Source of the DNA: an uncultured Pseudomonadales bacterium
GTDB taxonomy: Bacteria; Pseudomonadota; Gammaproteobacteria; Pseudomonadales; Pseudohongiellaceae
NCBI GenBank assembly: GCA_943842505.1
Contig: CALTDI010000004.1
Span: forward strand, 248,001-312,000
Reading direction: 5' to 3'
DNA: 64,000 nt
In this document: piece by piece, positions 47,601 through 58,170 of the stretch
How the letters are laid out: every line of letters starts with the position of its first letter
How positions within the stretch are numbered: the first letter of the stretch is position 1
Program-made: the position numbers and the translations under genes
Notes under the pieces: generated by a model
Database searches by the model: none
Told to the model about the DNA's origin: nothing
What the model saw: only the letters and a program-made list of their open reading frames with translations

Positions 47601-48342
47601 ATGACAGATCCCTCACAGAACAAAGACCGAATCTTCGCTGAGAAGATGCTTCCCGGCGACTTCGTCTTCGATGATAAGGTCGCCTCCGTTTTCGAAGACA
47701 TGATAAATCGGTCCGTGCCTGGCTATAGCACCATTATTGCGATGATTGGCGTGCTGGCCGAGAAATATTGTCAGGAGCAGAGCAGTATCTACGATCTCGG
47801 CTGCAGTCTTGGGGGCGCGACTTTAGCTGCCGTGGACAGGGTTAAGCTGTCAAAACTTCTCTACCATCGCTATCGACAATTCGCCCGCAATGATCGATCG
47901 ACTGCAAGCCAAGCTCGATGGACTGCCGCAATTTGCTGGCAAGGTTGATTGTCGCTGTGAAGACTTGGTCGATAGCCAGATAGAGAATGCCTCCGTCGTG
48001 GTTTTGAATTTCACCCTGCAGTTCATCCCGTTATCTCAACGGGCGGTATTGCTAAGCAAAATCTATGAAGGGATGAAGCCCGGCGGCATACTCATTGTCT
48101 CCGAGAAGATCCGCTTTCCCGATGAGAAACTCAATCAATTATTCATCGAGATGTATCATAGCTTCAAGGAAACAATGGGATACAGCAAACTGGAGATCAG
48201 CCAGAAGCGATCGGCATTAGAGAAGGTCTTACTCCCAGAGACTCTGGAAATACATCGCGATCGGCTGCAGTCCACCGGGTTCCAGTCTGTAGATGTCTGG
48301 TTTCAGTGCTTTAATTTTGCCTCCATGGTTGCCTTTAAATAG
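47601..48342 (+). CDS. cmoA: Carboxy-SAM synthase, frameshifted
   Basis: Two frames join into ~247 aa, the length of E. coli CmoA. First part: [51 protein letters not shown] (SAM/prephenate site). After VKLS the frame slips by +1 in the A-run 47852-47855; the other frame reads [38 protein letters not shown] and [10 protein letters not shown]. CmoA converts SAM and prephenate to carboxy-SAM for CmoB, 6 nt downstream. The homopolymer site suggests a sequencing error. Confidence 0.88.
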
Positions 48343-48348
48343 AGCCTT

Positions 48349-49308
48349 ATGAACCTGAAGCCATTACAGGAGTTAATTGAATCTACATCGCTGGAGGCAT
48401 TGCGCCCTTTCACCGAAGATGAGTTCCTGGACAGTATCCGCCATGGCGATTTTCCGAAATGGCGCAGATTACTATCCGAGCTACCCGCTATCCAACCGAG
48501 CTCTGTAGAATTTGCTAGCAAAGTTCGCATAGGCACTGCGGCCGATGCCAGCAAGGAGATTCTAAAGCAGCTGCATGAACAACTGATTGAGTTCATCCCC
48601 TGGCGCAAGGGTCCCTTTGAACTCTTCGGCATCGATGTGAATACGGAGTGGCAGTCCAACCTGAAATGGGACCGCCTCATCAATGACATCTCGCCACTCG
48701 AATCGCGTCGCGTTTTAGATGTGGGTAGTGGCAACGGTTACTATGGTTTCCGCATGTTGGAAGAGGGAGCCCAAATGGTGTTGGGTATAGATCCGCACAT
48801 TGCCTATGTCGCGCAATTTTGGTTACTGAAACACTTCACTACGAAGTCCCCAATTTTCGTCCTGCCTCTTACTCTGGAGCAGCTGCCGCAAACACTCAAT
48901 TATTTCGACACTGTGTTCTCTATGGGTGTGATCTACCACCGGCGCTCCCCCATCGACCATATTCTGGAGCTTAAGAGCTGTCTGAGACCCGGAGGCGAAC
49001 TGGTAATCGAATCGATCTGCGTCGACGGTATAGCCGGTTACTGCCTAACACCTGAGAAGAAATATGCACGCATGGGCAACGTATGGTTCGTGCCGAGTAT
49101 CGCTACTCTGGTTCAATGGCTCTCTCGCTGCGGAATGGTCGATATCGAAATTATCGATGAGTCCATCACCACACTCGAAGAACAACGAAAAACCGAATGG
49201 ATGCCCTATGACTCCCTCGAAGACGCTCTAGACAAAGACGATTCGCAACTAACTATAGAAGGTCTGCCCGCACCAAAGCGGGTTGTCATAAAGGCGACAC
49301 GACCCTAG
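48349..49308 (+). CDS. cmoB: tRNA U34 carboxymethyltransferase
   Basis: 319 aa. RKGPFELFGIDVNTEWQSNL, KWDRL, RVLDVGSGNGYYGFRMLEEG (SAM-like site), VFSMGVIYHRRSPIDHI and RKTEWMPYDSLEDAL are CmoB landmarks. It transfers carboxymethyl from carboxy-SAM to 5-hydroxyuridine-34 of tRNA. It begins 6 nt after cmoA. The 289 nt to the next gene hold no further gene I can support. Confidence 0.95.
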   Translation: MNLKPLQELIESTSLEALRPFTEDEFLDSIRHGDFPKWRRLLSELPAIQPSSVEFASKVRIGTAADASKEILKQLHEQLIEFIPWRKGPFELFGIDVNTEWQSNLKWDRLINDISPLESRRVLDVGSGNGYYGFRMLEEGAQMVLGIDPHIAYVAQFWLLKHFTTKSPIFVLPLTLEQLPQTLNYFDTVFSMGVIYHRRSPIDHILELKSCLRPGGELVIESICVDGIAGYCLTPEKKYARMGNVWFVPSIATLVQWLSRCGMVDIEIIDESITTLEEQRKTEWMPYDSLEDALDKDDSQLTIEGLPAPKRVVIKATRP

Positions 49309-49597
49309 CAGTCTTTTTGAAATAACGGGCTTCGTGATTTATACAGATTTGCTCAAGTCTTCTAGCCAACTGGAAGGGGTCAAGAATCGCTTTTTCTGAT
49401 GGAACAATTAGTAAAAAACATTGCTCTAGCAGTGACACATGCCCCTTGAGAACAAACAGCTCAGCTCAATTCGGCGAATTTTTAGTCCGTCAAGCTCAAC
49501 ACAGTTGACGAGCCAAGCCAATTACGTTAACTATACTCCTGCTCTCGCAAGAGGGTCAGCTCTAATTCTATCCCTGATTTAACAAGAGAATAATAAG

Positions 49598-50566
49598 ATG
49601 GCCAGACCACTGAGAATCGAATATCCAGATGCTGTTTATCACGTATCCAATCGCGGCCTCGACAAGCAGCGAGTATTTCCCTCTGCTAAATATTATGAGG
49701 CTTTTCTAGAGGGTCTGGGCGAGACCTGCTCGCGTCTCAATGTAGAAGTACATGCCTACTGCCTGCTAAAAGACGGCTATCATCTCGTGGTGAAGACGCC
49801 AGAGGCAAACCTTAGCAGGTTCATGCGTCAGATTGACGGACTCTATACGCAGCAGTATCAGAAGATGAAGGGTAGCGATGGCTCTCTGTTCAGGGGCCGC
49901 TATAAGGCCGTACTCATTCAGGCCGAAAAGTACCTGCTTCCCCTATCCTGCTTTATTCACACTAGGGTAAAGGCCTCGGAGCTAAATAGTTATCCTTGGT
50001 CTAGCTATACGAGTTTTACACGCAAGGCCAAGCCGCCGGCCTGGTTCAATCGGGACGACACACTGAAACAACTGCGCACAGCAGCCGCGAAGCGCCCTGC
50101 TGCTTATAAGAAACTCGTCGCACAGGGTGCAAGCGAAGAGCTTGCCCATTTTTACGGCAAGAAGAATCTATCTTCTGTGCTGGGCGATGATAAGTTCCGT
50201 AAAGCTGCACAGAAAAAGAAATCTGCTACTTCCGCCCGCGGTGTTTCTCGAGGTGCCAATGCCAAGTGGAGACCATCCTGTAAGCAGATCATCACCGCTG
50301 TCGCAAAGGAGTTTAAAGTGTCCGAGGTGAGCATCTATAAAGCAGCGCGCGGCCCGGGTTCGAAGAATGTGCCCCGCTGGGTGGCCATGTATCTGTGCCA
50401 GGAGCTTTCTGCCGTAACACTGCAGGCCATCGCCAAGCTGTTCAAGCTGAAGCGCTATGGCACCGTTTCTACTACGGTGGGTAAATTGAAGAAAGAGTTA
50501 GCGGCAGATAAGAAGCTGCTCGCCAGTACGGAGAAGCTGACAAAGCGATTGAGCAAAGGAAAATAG
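49598..50566 (+). CDS. RAYT/Y1-transposase-derived protein with DnaA-like C-terminus; catalytic residues lost
   Basis: 322 aa. Residues ~1-135 match REP-associated tyrosine transposases: RPLRIEYPDAVYHVSNRG, VEVHAYCLL, LSRFMRQIDGLYTQQY, SLFRGRYKAVLIQAEKYLL. The first HUH histidine, normally in NHYHL, is Gly60 (KDGYHLV), and the catalytic Tyr of RYIHLNPVRA is Phe119 (CFIHTRVKA), so nicking activity should be absent. Residues ~230-310 resemble DnaA domain IV (RWVAMYLCQELSAVTLQAIAKLF), a DNA-binding helix-turn-helix. The gene is intact with high Lys content at the end. Likely a domesticated DNA-binding protein; a REP-like element lies 0.8 kb away. Confidence 0.85.
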   Translation: MARPLRIEYPDAVYHVSNRGLDKQRVFPSAKYYEAFLEGLGETCSRLNVEVHAYCLLKDGYHLVVKTPEANLSRFMRQIDGLYTQQYQKMKGSDGSLFRGRYKAVLIQAEKYLLPLSCFIHTRVKASELNSYPWSSYTSFTRKAKPPAWFNRDDTLKQLRTAAAKRPAAYKKLVAQGASEELAHFYGKKNLSSVLGDDKFRKAAQKKKSATSARGVSRGANAKWRPSCKQIITAVAKEFKVSEVSIYKAARGPGSKNVPRWVAMYLCQELSAVTLQAIAKLFKLKRYGTVSTTVGKLKKELAADKKLLASTEKLTKRLSKGK

Positions 50567-50594
50567 CCTAGCACCTAAATCGCAGGCAACAAAA

Positions 50595-50627
50595 AGCCGG
50601 AGTTTTCTAAAGAAAATTCCGGCTTTT
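50595..50627. terminator. Bidirectional-type rho-independent terminator
   Basis: Stem AGCCGGA (50595-50601) / TCCGGCT (50618-50624) with an extended AT stem inside, flanked by A's on one side and T's on the other. It lies between the RAYT-like gene and rpmG, so it can serve both strands. Confidence 0.85.
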
Positions 50628-50664
50628 CTGATTCTGGGAATAATAAACTTATCCCCAGAAAGAA

Positions 50665-50820
50665 TTACTTGATCTTCGCTTCTTTGTAGACGACATGCTT
50701 ACGAACGACTGGATCAAATTTCATGATCTCCATCTTGTCCGGCATAGTGCGCTTGTTCTTGTCTGTGGTGTAGTAGTGGCCAGTCTTGGCACTTGATACC
50801 AGCTTAATCTTATCTCTCAT
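50665..50820 (-). CDS. rpmG: 50S ribosomal protein L33
   Basis: 51 aa; starts [20 protein letters not shown] and ends VYKEAKIK. The family pattern (SSAGTGHFYTT-type, then [15 protein letters not shown]) is complete. It is of the Cys-less type, with no zinc ribbon. It lies 39 nt downstream of rpmB, one operon. Confidence 0.96.
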   Translation of the reverse strand: MRDKIKLVSSAKTGHYYTTDKNKRTMPDKMEIMKFDPVVRKHVVYKEAKIK

Positions 50821-50859
50821 AATCGTTGCCTGTTTATTGCTGACTAGGTCAACACGCGC

Positions 50860-51096
50860 TTATACGCGAATTCCATTATTTCGAATATCCGCCAATACTG
50901 CGTCTATGCCATTCTTATCGATGATACGCATACCCTTGGTAGACAAACGCAGCTTTACGAAGCGCTTCTCAGACTCTACCCAAAAACGATGGGAATGGAT
51001 ATTTGGCGAAAATCGACGTCGTGTCTTATTATTCGCGTGAGAAACATTGTTTCCTGTAACTGGTTTCTTGCCAGTTACCATACAAACCCTGGACAT
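50860..51096 (-). CDS. rpmB: 50S ribosomal protein L28
   Basis: 78 aa; [37 protein letters not shown] and [18 protein letters not shown] are the complete L28 pattern. First gene of the rpmB-rpmG operon, expressed from a strong promoter ~100 nt upstream. Confidence 0.97.
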   Translation of the reverse strand: MSRVCMVTGKKPVTGNNVSHANNKTRRRFSPNIHSHRFWVESEKRFVKLRLSTKGMRIIDKNGIDAVLADIRNNGIRV

Positions 51097-51192
51097 GTTG
51101 CAGCCTCGTGTCAGTTAACTAAATACTTGTCGAATGTGACTATTTTCGAGTCTTCGCCTCAAAAGAGGATCAAGCTCAAAAAAGAGCTGCGT

Positions 51193-51221
51193 TTTATACC
51201 AGAACGACCTACCGATAGCAA
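51193..51221 (-). promoter_or_regulatory. Sigma70 promoter of rpmB-rpmG
   Basis: On the minus strand TTGCTA (51221-51216) and TATAAA (51198-51193) are separated by exactly 17 bp, about 100 nt upstream of the rpmB ATG. Good match to consensus. Confidence 0.65.
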
Positions 51222-51312
51222 GATAATAGAGGATTCTAGGCCTTAGCGAGCCTTGGGTAAGCCCAGCAAATAGACAGAAAAAGGCGTCCCCGAGCTGAAG
51301 CCCCTCTGCAAG

Positions 51313-51425
51313 AGCCCGCAGCCGCGGGCTTGTTGCACATGAACAATTAGGGCCAATGCCGTGAGTGACGAATGGAGAGCGACTGTAGTCGAGGACATCC
51401 CTGCTTCTGGCCAGCCCGAAGCAGG
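51313..51425. repeat. REP-like hairpin element downstream of radC
   Basis: Two hairpins lie in the 338-nt gap 51097-51434: AGCCCGC/GCGGGCT (51313-51319 and 51324-51330), and CCTGCTTC/GAAGCAGG (51400-51407 and 51418-51425). Between them GAACAATTAGGGCC and CCGTGAG (51341-51367) match the loop of the inverted repeat at 8193-8272. No gene is visible in this gap besides the rpmB promoter. Confidence 0.6.
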
Positions 51426-51434
51426 CTCACTATC

Positions 51435-52106
51435 TTACAGCAATCCCCGCTCAGCGAAGGAAACCACCATCGAGTTACCGATAACGAGATGGTCTAGAAC
51501 ACGCACATCGATAGTCTGCAAGGCGAGTCGCAGCTTGTTCGTGATGGCTATATCAGCCTGGCTTGGCTCGGCCACTCCCGAGGGGTGATTGTGTGCAAGA
51601 ATCACCGCCGCCGCATTGTGGTGTAAACAGCGTTTCACGACCTCTCTAGGGTAGACGGCTGCCCCATCTATGGTGCCGCGAAAAAGCTCCTCTAGTTTAA
51701 CCACGTGATGTTGATTGTTTAGAAAGAGGCAGCTAAAAATCTCGCTCTGGCAGTCTCTAAACTTGGCTCGCAGATAGTCCCGAGTTGCCGCAGAGCTGGT
51801 TAGAATATCCTTCGCTTTTATGCCTTCCAGCATATGCCGCTGTGCTAGCTCCTTCATAGCAACGAATCGGGCGGCCTTAGCGGCTCCGATACCGGGGTTC
51901 TCGGTAAGACTGGCCCCATCTGCAGCCATCAGGCCAATCAAGCCGCCATAGCGACTCAGGAGGTCTCTGGCAATGTCCAATGAGGTCTTGCCCTGGGTGC
52001 CAGTTTGGAGAAGTACCGCGAGCAGCTCAGCATCAGACAGGCTGGCAGCGCCCTGATGCAGTAACTTTTCTCTCGGTCGCTCCCCCAGTGGCCAAGCAGC
52101 CATACT
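51435..52106 (-). CDS. radC: RadC family JAB1/MPN domain protein
   Basis: About 223 aa from ATG 52106 (MSMAAWPLGERPREKLL); a further upstream Met (52136) is possible. N-terminal helix-hairpin-helix-like region (LTENPGIGAAKAARFVAMKE), then the JAMM/MPN zinc motif AVILAHNHPSGVAEPSQAD. Role unknown despite the name; not clearly a repair protein. Divergent from coaBC. Confidence 0.93.
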   Translation of the reverse strand, partial: SMAAWPLGERPREKLLHQGAASLSDAELLAVLLQTGTQGKTSLDIARDLLSRYGGLIGLMAADGASLTENPGIGAAKAARFVAMKELAQRHMLEGIKAKDILTSSAATRDYLRAKFRDCQSEIFSCLFLNNQHHVVKLEELFRGTIDGAAVYPREVVKRCLHHNAAAVILAHNHPSGVAEPSQADIAITNKLRLALQTIDVRVLDHLVIGNSMVVSFAERGLL

Positions 52107-52207
52107 CATTAGCCAGATTCCTTGTCTAGGTGCCATCGATCGCGAATTTCTTTGCCTGCCATTAAATAATAGACGGCATGAGTGAAAAGCGTTAATTTGC
52201 CGTCAAA

Positions 52208-52236
52208 TTGATTAACGGGAAACTAGCTGCTAGTCT
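52208..52236 (+). promoter_or_regulatory. Weak promoter candidate for coaBC
   Basis: TTGATT (52208-52213) and TAGTCT (52231-52236) with 17-bp spacing, ~40 nt before the coaBC ATG. The -10 is poor. Confidence 0.3.
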
Positions 52237-52273
52237 CTGTTTTCCTTGAACCTCCTAGTTTTGTTGGGTCTCC

Positions 52274-53464
52274 ATGTTAAGTCTTACTAACAAACGCATC
52301 TTACTCGGTATTACGGGCGGCATCGCAGCCTACAAATGCGCGGAACTAACTCGCCTGCTAATCAAAGCCGGTGCCGAGGTTCGAGTGGCCATGACAAAGG
52401 CCGCGACAGAGTTCATTACGCCATTAACGATGCAGGCGCTCTCTGGCCAGCGCGTCCATCTAGACCTTCTGGATATCGATGCCGAAGCCGCCATGGGCCA
52501 TATTGAATTGGCGCGTTGGGCCGACCTGGTCCTCATAGCACCCGCCACCGCCGATTTCATTGCGCGCATTAGCCATGGTCAGGCCAACGATATTCTCTCG
52601 ACAATGGTACTTGCCACTTCGGCAAAGATTGCAGTAGCACCGGCGATGAATCAGGCGATGTGGGCAGACGACAGTACAACGACAAATCTGAATACCTTGG
52701 TCGATAGGGGCTACCATATCTTTGGTCCGGCGGAAGGTGAGCAGGCCTGTGGTGATGTAGGACCGGGGCGCATGTTAGAGCCAGCTCAACTTCTAGAGCT
52801 AAGTTCCAGCCTATTTGAGACCGGCCTACTCGCTGGGAAAAATATCGTAATCACCGGCGGGCCGACTCGCGAAGCTATCGATCCAGTGCGCTTCATAAGC
52901 AACCACAGCTCCGGCAAGATGGCCTACGCCCTGGCAGCCGAGGCAGTCGCCGCCGGAGCAAAAGTCACCCTTATTAGTGGCCCGGTAAATTTAGCCACGC
53001 CCGATAGTGTGCATCGAATCGATGTGGTCAATGCGGCACAGATGTTAGACGCCACTCTCGAGCACATGAGCAATTGTGATGTCTTTATTGGCGTTGCCGC
53101 GGTGGCCGACTACAGGCCGGCCGAGGTCGAAGCCCAAAAGATTAAGAAGTCCGATGAGCAGATGCAACTCACGCTAATTAAGAATCCAGACATTATAAGT
53201 GAAGTAGCCAAGCTAGATCGCAAGCCTTTTGTTGTAGGCTTCGCTGCGGAAACAAACGACATCGTCAGTAATGGCAAAGACAAATTGACGCGAAAGAATC
53301 TCGACATGTTATTCGCAAATAATGCGACTGAAACTTTTAATAGCGATTCTATATCGGTAACAGCACTTACAAAAACGAGCGAGTCCGAGCTTAGTGCTGG
53401 AAACAAGAATGTGGTTGCAAGAAACATGCTGCAGCTCATTGCTACGGCCTTAGGCGCAAGCTAG
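52274..53464 (+). CDS. coaBC: Bifunctional phosphopantothenoylcysteine decarboxylase / synthetase
   Basis: 396 aa flavoprotein. CoaC domain (~1-185): [30 protein letters not shown] (PXMNXXMW motif), [13 protein letters not shown] (active-site Cys). CoaB domain (~190-396): [48 protein letters not shown] and [10 protein letters not shown]. Makes 4'-phosphopantetheine in CoA synthesis, with CoaD encoded at 38.7 kb. algC follows 38 nt later; dut, expected next in Pseudomonas-type order, is absent. Confidence 0.96.
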   Translation: MLSLTNKRILLGITGGIAAYKCAELTRLLIKAGAEVRVAMTKAATEFITPLTMQALSGQRVHLDLLDIDAEAAMGHIELARWADLVLIAPATADFIARISHGQANDILSTMVLATSAKIAVAPAMNQAMWADDSTTTNLNTLVDRGYHIFGPAEGEQACGDVGPGRMLEPAQLLELSSSLFETGLLAGKNIVITGGPTREAIDPVRFISNHSSGKMAYALAAEAVAAGAKVTLISGPVNLATPDSVHRIDVVNAAQMLDATLEHMSNCDVFIGVAAVADYRPAEVEAQKIKKSDEQMQLTLIKNPDIISEVAKLDRKPFVVGFAAETNDIVSNGKDKLTRKNLDMLFANNATETFNSDSISVTALTKTSESELSAGNKNVVARNMLQLIATALGAS

Positions 53465-53502
53465 TTAATCAAAAATAATTACTACTAAACTGCTTCTAGC
53501 TA

Positions 53503-54918
53503 TTGGCGGCGAACATGACCCAAGTTGCAAACCAGGCTGACCACGAGGCGATTCCTGCGTCCATATTTAGAGCCTATGACATTCGCGGAATCGCCGAGCT
53601 GCAGCTCACCAAAGCCAGCGTGGGATTGATTGGGCAGGCGATAGGTAGCGAAGCGCTAGACCAAGACATCGGCACACTATTGATTGGATACGACGGCAGG
53701 CTCTCTAGTCCCAGCCTCTCCATCGCACTAATCGAAGGTATTCGCAGCAGCGGTTGCAACGTGGTAAGCCTTGGTCTGATACCAACCCCATTACTGTATT
53801 TTGCAACCCATACCACCGATTTCGATTCTGGCGTTATGCTAACTGCCAGTCACAATCCATCTAACTATAATGGCTTGAAGGTCGTATTCCATCAAACCAG
53901 CCTCGCCGAGAACCAGATACAATTGCTTCGTTCTCGAATAGAAACCAATCGGTTAAGAACAGGAGATGGCGGGTTTGAAGAGCTTGATATCGACAAGCTC
54001 TATATAGAGGACATTTGCCGGCGTATTAAGTTGAAACAACCGTTAAGGATTGTAGTCGATTGCGGAAACGCAGTGCCTGGAAAAGTAGCGCCGGTATTAC
54101 TAGACGCTCTGGGCTGTGAGGTTCATCCGATATTCTGCGAGATCGATGGCAATTTTCCGAATCATCATCCCGATCCAACTGTGCCGGAAAATTTAGTAGC
54201 ACTAGCTGCTGCCGTGTTAGAGAAGAAAGCCGATGTTGGTATTGCTCTAGATGGCGATGGCGACCGCGTTGGGCTAATCACTAATCTGGGAAACTTTGTG
54301 GATGCCGATCGCATGCTAATGCTTCTGGTGCAATCCATTGTTCCCAACTTTCCAAACAGGGCAGTTGTATACGATGTAAAGTGCAGCAGCAAACTTGGCA
54401 CCCTGATCGAAGAGTCTGGGGCGATTCCAGTTATGCATAGAAGCGGCCACTCTTTTATGAAACAAAAAATGCAGGAGGCCAATGCCATCCTGGGCGGCGA
54501 GTTCGCCGCTCATATCTTTATCAAAGACGATTGGTTTGGGTTCGATGATGGAATGTATGTGGCGGCCCGATTACTAAAAATACTCAGCGAGTCCTCTAAG
54601 ACTAGTGATGAGCTATTCGATCAATTCGACACGGGTTTCTCTACCTCGGAGATAAAGATTGAAGTAGCTGAAGAGCGTAAGTTTTTATTGATGGAGCAAT
54701 TACTCGGGCAGGCTGATTTTCCGGCAGCAAAACAGATAACCCTGGACGGGCTTCGTGTTGAATATGCAGACGGCTGGGGCCTTATTCGTGCCTCGAACAC
54801 CAGCCCAGCACTACTGCTTCGCTTCGAGGCGGATACTCAAACCAGGCTGCTGGAAATACAGAATGAGTTTAAAACTTTACTACGCAGCGCAGATAAGGAT
54901 TTAGAAATAGACTTTTAG
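53503..54918 (+). CDS. algC: Phosphomannomutase/phosphoglucomutase
   Basis: 471 aa alpha-D-phosphohexomutase. The phosphoserine loop is GVMLTASHNPSNYNGLK, the metal loop ALDGDGDRVGL, the sugar-binding loop ILGGEFAAHIF (GEFAAH), and the phosphate-binding loop RASNTSPALLLRFEA. Supplies mannose-1-P or glucose-1-P for LPS and exopolysaccharide. The start is TTG 53503 or, equally likely, ATG 53515. Confidence 0.94.
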   Translation: MAANMTQVANQADHEAIPASIFRAYDIRGIAELQLTKASVGLIGQAIGSEALDQDIGTLLIGYDGRLSSPSLSIALIEGIRSSGCNVVSLGLIPTPLLYFATHTTDFDSGVMLTASHNPSNYNGLKVVFHQTSLAENQIQLLRSRIETNRLRTGDGGFEELDIDKLYIEDICRRIKLKQPLRIVVDCGNAVPGKVAPVLLDALGCEVHPIFCEIDGNFPNHHPDPTVPENLVALAAAVLEKKADVGIALDGDGDRVGLITNLGNFVDADRMLMLLVQSIVPNFPNRAVVYDVKCSSKLGTLIEESGAIPVMHRSGHSFMKQKMQEANAILGGEFAAHIFIKDDWFGFDDGMYVAARLLKILSESSKTSDELFDQFDTGFSTSEIKIEVAEERKFLLMEQLLGQADFPAAKQITLDGLRVEYADGWGLIRASNTSPALLLRFEADTQTRLLEIQNEFKTLLRSADKDLEIDF

Positions 54919-54943
54919 GACGCTATAAAGAGCTAATAGCTGA

Positions 54944-55903
<960 letters not shown>

Positions 55904-55921
55904 CCAGGCAATAAAGAAGAC

Positions 55922-56548
55922 ATGGATAAAGCCAACAAAGTTTCTCGCAAAGATCAGATCCTGCAGGCGCTAGCGCGCATGCTGGAATCGGCGCCGGGCG
56001 AGCGTATTACTACCGCCGCTCTAGCCAGAGAGGTCGGCGTCTCTGAGGCAGCCCTGTACCGGCACTTTCCCAGTAAGGCGAGAATGTTCGAAGGGCTTAT
56101 CAAGTTTATCGAAGATACGCTATTTGCTCGAATCTCAAGAATCGTCAATGAGGAAGATAGCGCAGAGATTCGTTGCCAGAATATTCTTCTGCTACTCCTT
56201 ACCTTCTGCGATAAAAATCCGGGGATGACCCGTCTGCTAACCGGAGACGCGCTTGCCGGTGAGACAGAAAGGCTACGGGAACGTATTGCACAGTTCTTCA
56301 ACCGCCTGGAGGCCCAGCTCAAGCAAGTCTTGCGAGAGGCGCAGATCAGAGAGAATCTGAAAACGACTATCTCTCCTGCCATTCTGGCGAATCTATTGCT
56401 CGCCTCTTGCGAAGGTAGATTGGTGCAGTTTGTGCGTAGCGAGTTTAAGGTCTCCCCGTTAGACAATTGGGACACGCAGTGGGACTATCTAAGCAAGAAT
56501 CTATTAGAGCCCTATACCACAAAGCCCGAAACCGAATCGGTTAACTAG
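55922..56548 (+). CDS. slmA: Nucleoid occlusion factor, TetR family
   Basis: 208 aa. Helix-turn-helix ALAREVGVSEAALYRHFPSK preceded by LESAPGERITTAA; body ILLLLLTFCDKNPGMTRLLTG and LRERIAQFFNRLE typical of SlmA, which binds chromosomal sites and blocks FtsZ rings over the nucleoid. It lies 18 nt after argB and converges on pyrE. Confidence 0.92.
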   Translation: MDKANKVSRKDQILQALARMLESAPGERITTAALAREVGVSEAALYRHFPSKARMFEGLIKFIEDTLFARISRIVNEEDSAEIRCQNILLLLLTFCDKNPGMTRLLTGDALAGETERLRERIAQFFNRLEAQLKQVLREAQIRENLKTTISPAILANLLLASCEGRLVQFVRSEFKVSPLDNWDTQWDYLSKNLLEPYTTKPETESVN

Positions 56549-56554
56549 ATAGCT

Positions 56555-57208
56555 CTAGGCCGAGATCCCAAACTCTTCTCGATAAGCCACAACCGCATCT
56601 AGATACGGCTGCAGTTTGTCGTTTTCGCTGGCCATTAAATAATCCACGATATTCTGCAGGCTTATTATACTAACAACCTTTATTTGGTAACTCTGCTCGA
56701 TCTCTTGAATCGCGGAAAGCTCGCCCGTTCCTTTCTCCTGCCTATCCATAGCAACGGCGATACCATTTAATTTTGCGCCATTGCCGCTGATGATCTCGGC
56801 CGCTTCGCGCACAGCAGTGCCGGCAGTAATAACATCATCGACGATTAGAACATTGCCACTAAGCTCCGCGCCGACTATAGACCCGCCCTCGCCATGGGCC
56901 TTCGCTTCCTTGCGATTAAAACAATAAGGCTTATTCACCTGGTGATTATTTGCCAGGGCCATCGCTGTAGCTGTAGCTAGGGGTATGCCCTTATAGGCTG
57001 GCCCGAACAGAACGTCGTAATCGATGCCGGAGGCTACGATCGAAGCGGCATAGCACTCTGCGAGGAAAGAAAGCTTCTCACCCGTATTGAACAGTCCAGC
57101 ATTGAAAAAGTACGGGCTGACTCTTCCCGATTTAAGAGTAAATTCACCGAAACGTAGAATCTCATTCTCAATAACGAAGTTTAGAAAGTCTTTTTGAAAA
57201 TCTTGCAT
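56555..57208 (-). CDS. pyrE: Orotate phosphoribosyltransferase
   Basis: 217 aa. [52 protein letters not shown] and the PRPP motif [17 protein letters not shown] are complete. Pyrimidine synthesis. Downstream of rph on the same strand with 42 nt between. Confidence 0.96.
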   Translation of the reverse strand: MQDFQKDFLNFVIENEILRFGEFTLKSGRVSPYFFNAGLFNTGEKLSFLAECYAASIVASGIDYDVLFGPAYKGIPLATATAMALANNHQVNKPYCFNRKEAKAHGEGGSIVGAELSGNVLIVDDVITAGTAVREAAEIISGNGAKLNGIAVAMDRQEKGTGELSAIQEIEQSYQIKVVSIISLQNIVDYLMASENDKLQPYLDAVVAYREEFGISA

Positions 57209-57250
57209 CGTATCCTCGTGCCTCGCCCGAATCGTTGCTCAGCTGTGATG

Positions 57251-57976
57251 TCAGATAAGCGCCTGTTTCTGCTTTTCTACTAATTCTTTTATGCCGCTAT
57301 TGCCTAGCGCAAGCATCTCAAGCAATTGATCGTGACTGAAGTCACCATCTTCACCGGTGCCTTGTACTTCGATAAACCCGCCCGACTCAGTCATAACGAT
57401 ATTCATATCAGTCTCTGCATTGGAGTCTTCGTCGTAGTCGAGATCAAGCACTGCATGTCCTTGAAAGATACCAACAGATACCGAGGCAATTAACTGCTTG
57501 GCCGGGTTCCCGCTTACCATCTTATTGGCAATCATGTGATTGATCGCATCCATCATCGCAACACAGCCACCGGTGATAGATGCGGTTCGAGTTCCACCAT
57601 CGGCTTGAATCACGTCGCAATCTACCTTGATCGTGTGCTCGCCCAGCTGAGTTAGATCTATCGCCGCCCGCAATGAACGACCTATGAGACGCTGAATCTC
57701 CAGGCTTCGCCCCGACTGCTTGCCCCTGGCGGCCTCTCTATCCATACGGGTGTTCGTGGAGCGCGGCAGCATGCCGTATTCCGCCGTAATCCATCCCTTG
57801 CCGCTGCCTTTTAGAAAGCGTGGAACCGAAGTTTCAACGCTGGCATTACATAGCACCTTTGTATCACCAAACTCGACAAGCACCGAACCCTCTGCATGCT
57901 TGGTGTAGTTTCTGCTAATGGAGATATCGCGCAACTGGTCTGCGCCTCGAAGGCTTGGTCTTTTGAGTTCAGTCAT
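57251..57976 (-). CDS. rph: Ribonuclease PH
   Basis: 241 aa from ATG 57976 ([19 protein letters not shown]); an extra 11 codons upstream are unlike the family. [39 protein letters not shown] and [14 protein letters not shown] are present. 3'-tRNA trimming exoribonuclease. Convergent side to pyrE; divergent from yicC, as in E. coli. Confidence 0.95.
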   Translation of the reverse strand: MTELKRPSLRGADQLRDISISRNYTKHAEGSVLVEFGDTKVLCNASVETSVPRFLKGSGKGWITAEYGMLPRSTNTRMDREAARGKQSGRSLEIQRLIGRSLRAAIDLTQLGEHTIKVDCDVIQADGGTRTASITGGCVAMMDAINHMIANKMVSGNPAKQLIASVSVGIFQGHAVLDLDYDEDSNAETDMNIVMTESGGFIEVQGTGEDGDFSHDQLLEMLALGNSGIKELVEKQKQALI

Positions 57977-58170
57977 AATTTTCCTGTGGATTATTGTCTG
58001 CAAGCGCATGACTTGCCGCGGACAAATTATCCTAGATATTGATTGTTATAGCGAGCTGCAAGCGCTGCGGGTACAAAGACCATGGGAAATACAATGTACA
58101 CTGTGATTACAACGCGATTAGGTTAAAATGTGGCCTGCCAGATACGGCTTCAGTAATTGGACAATAGACT

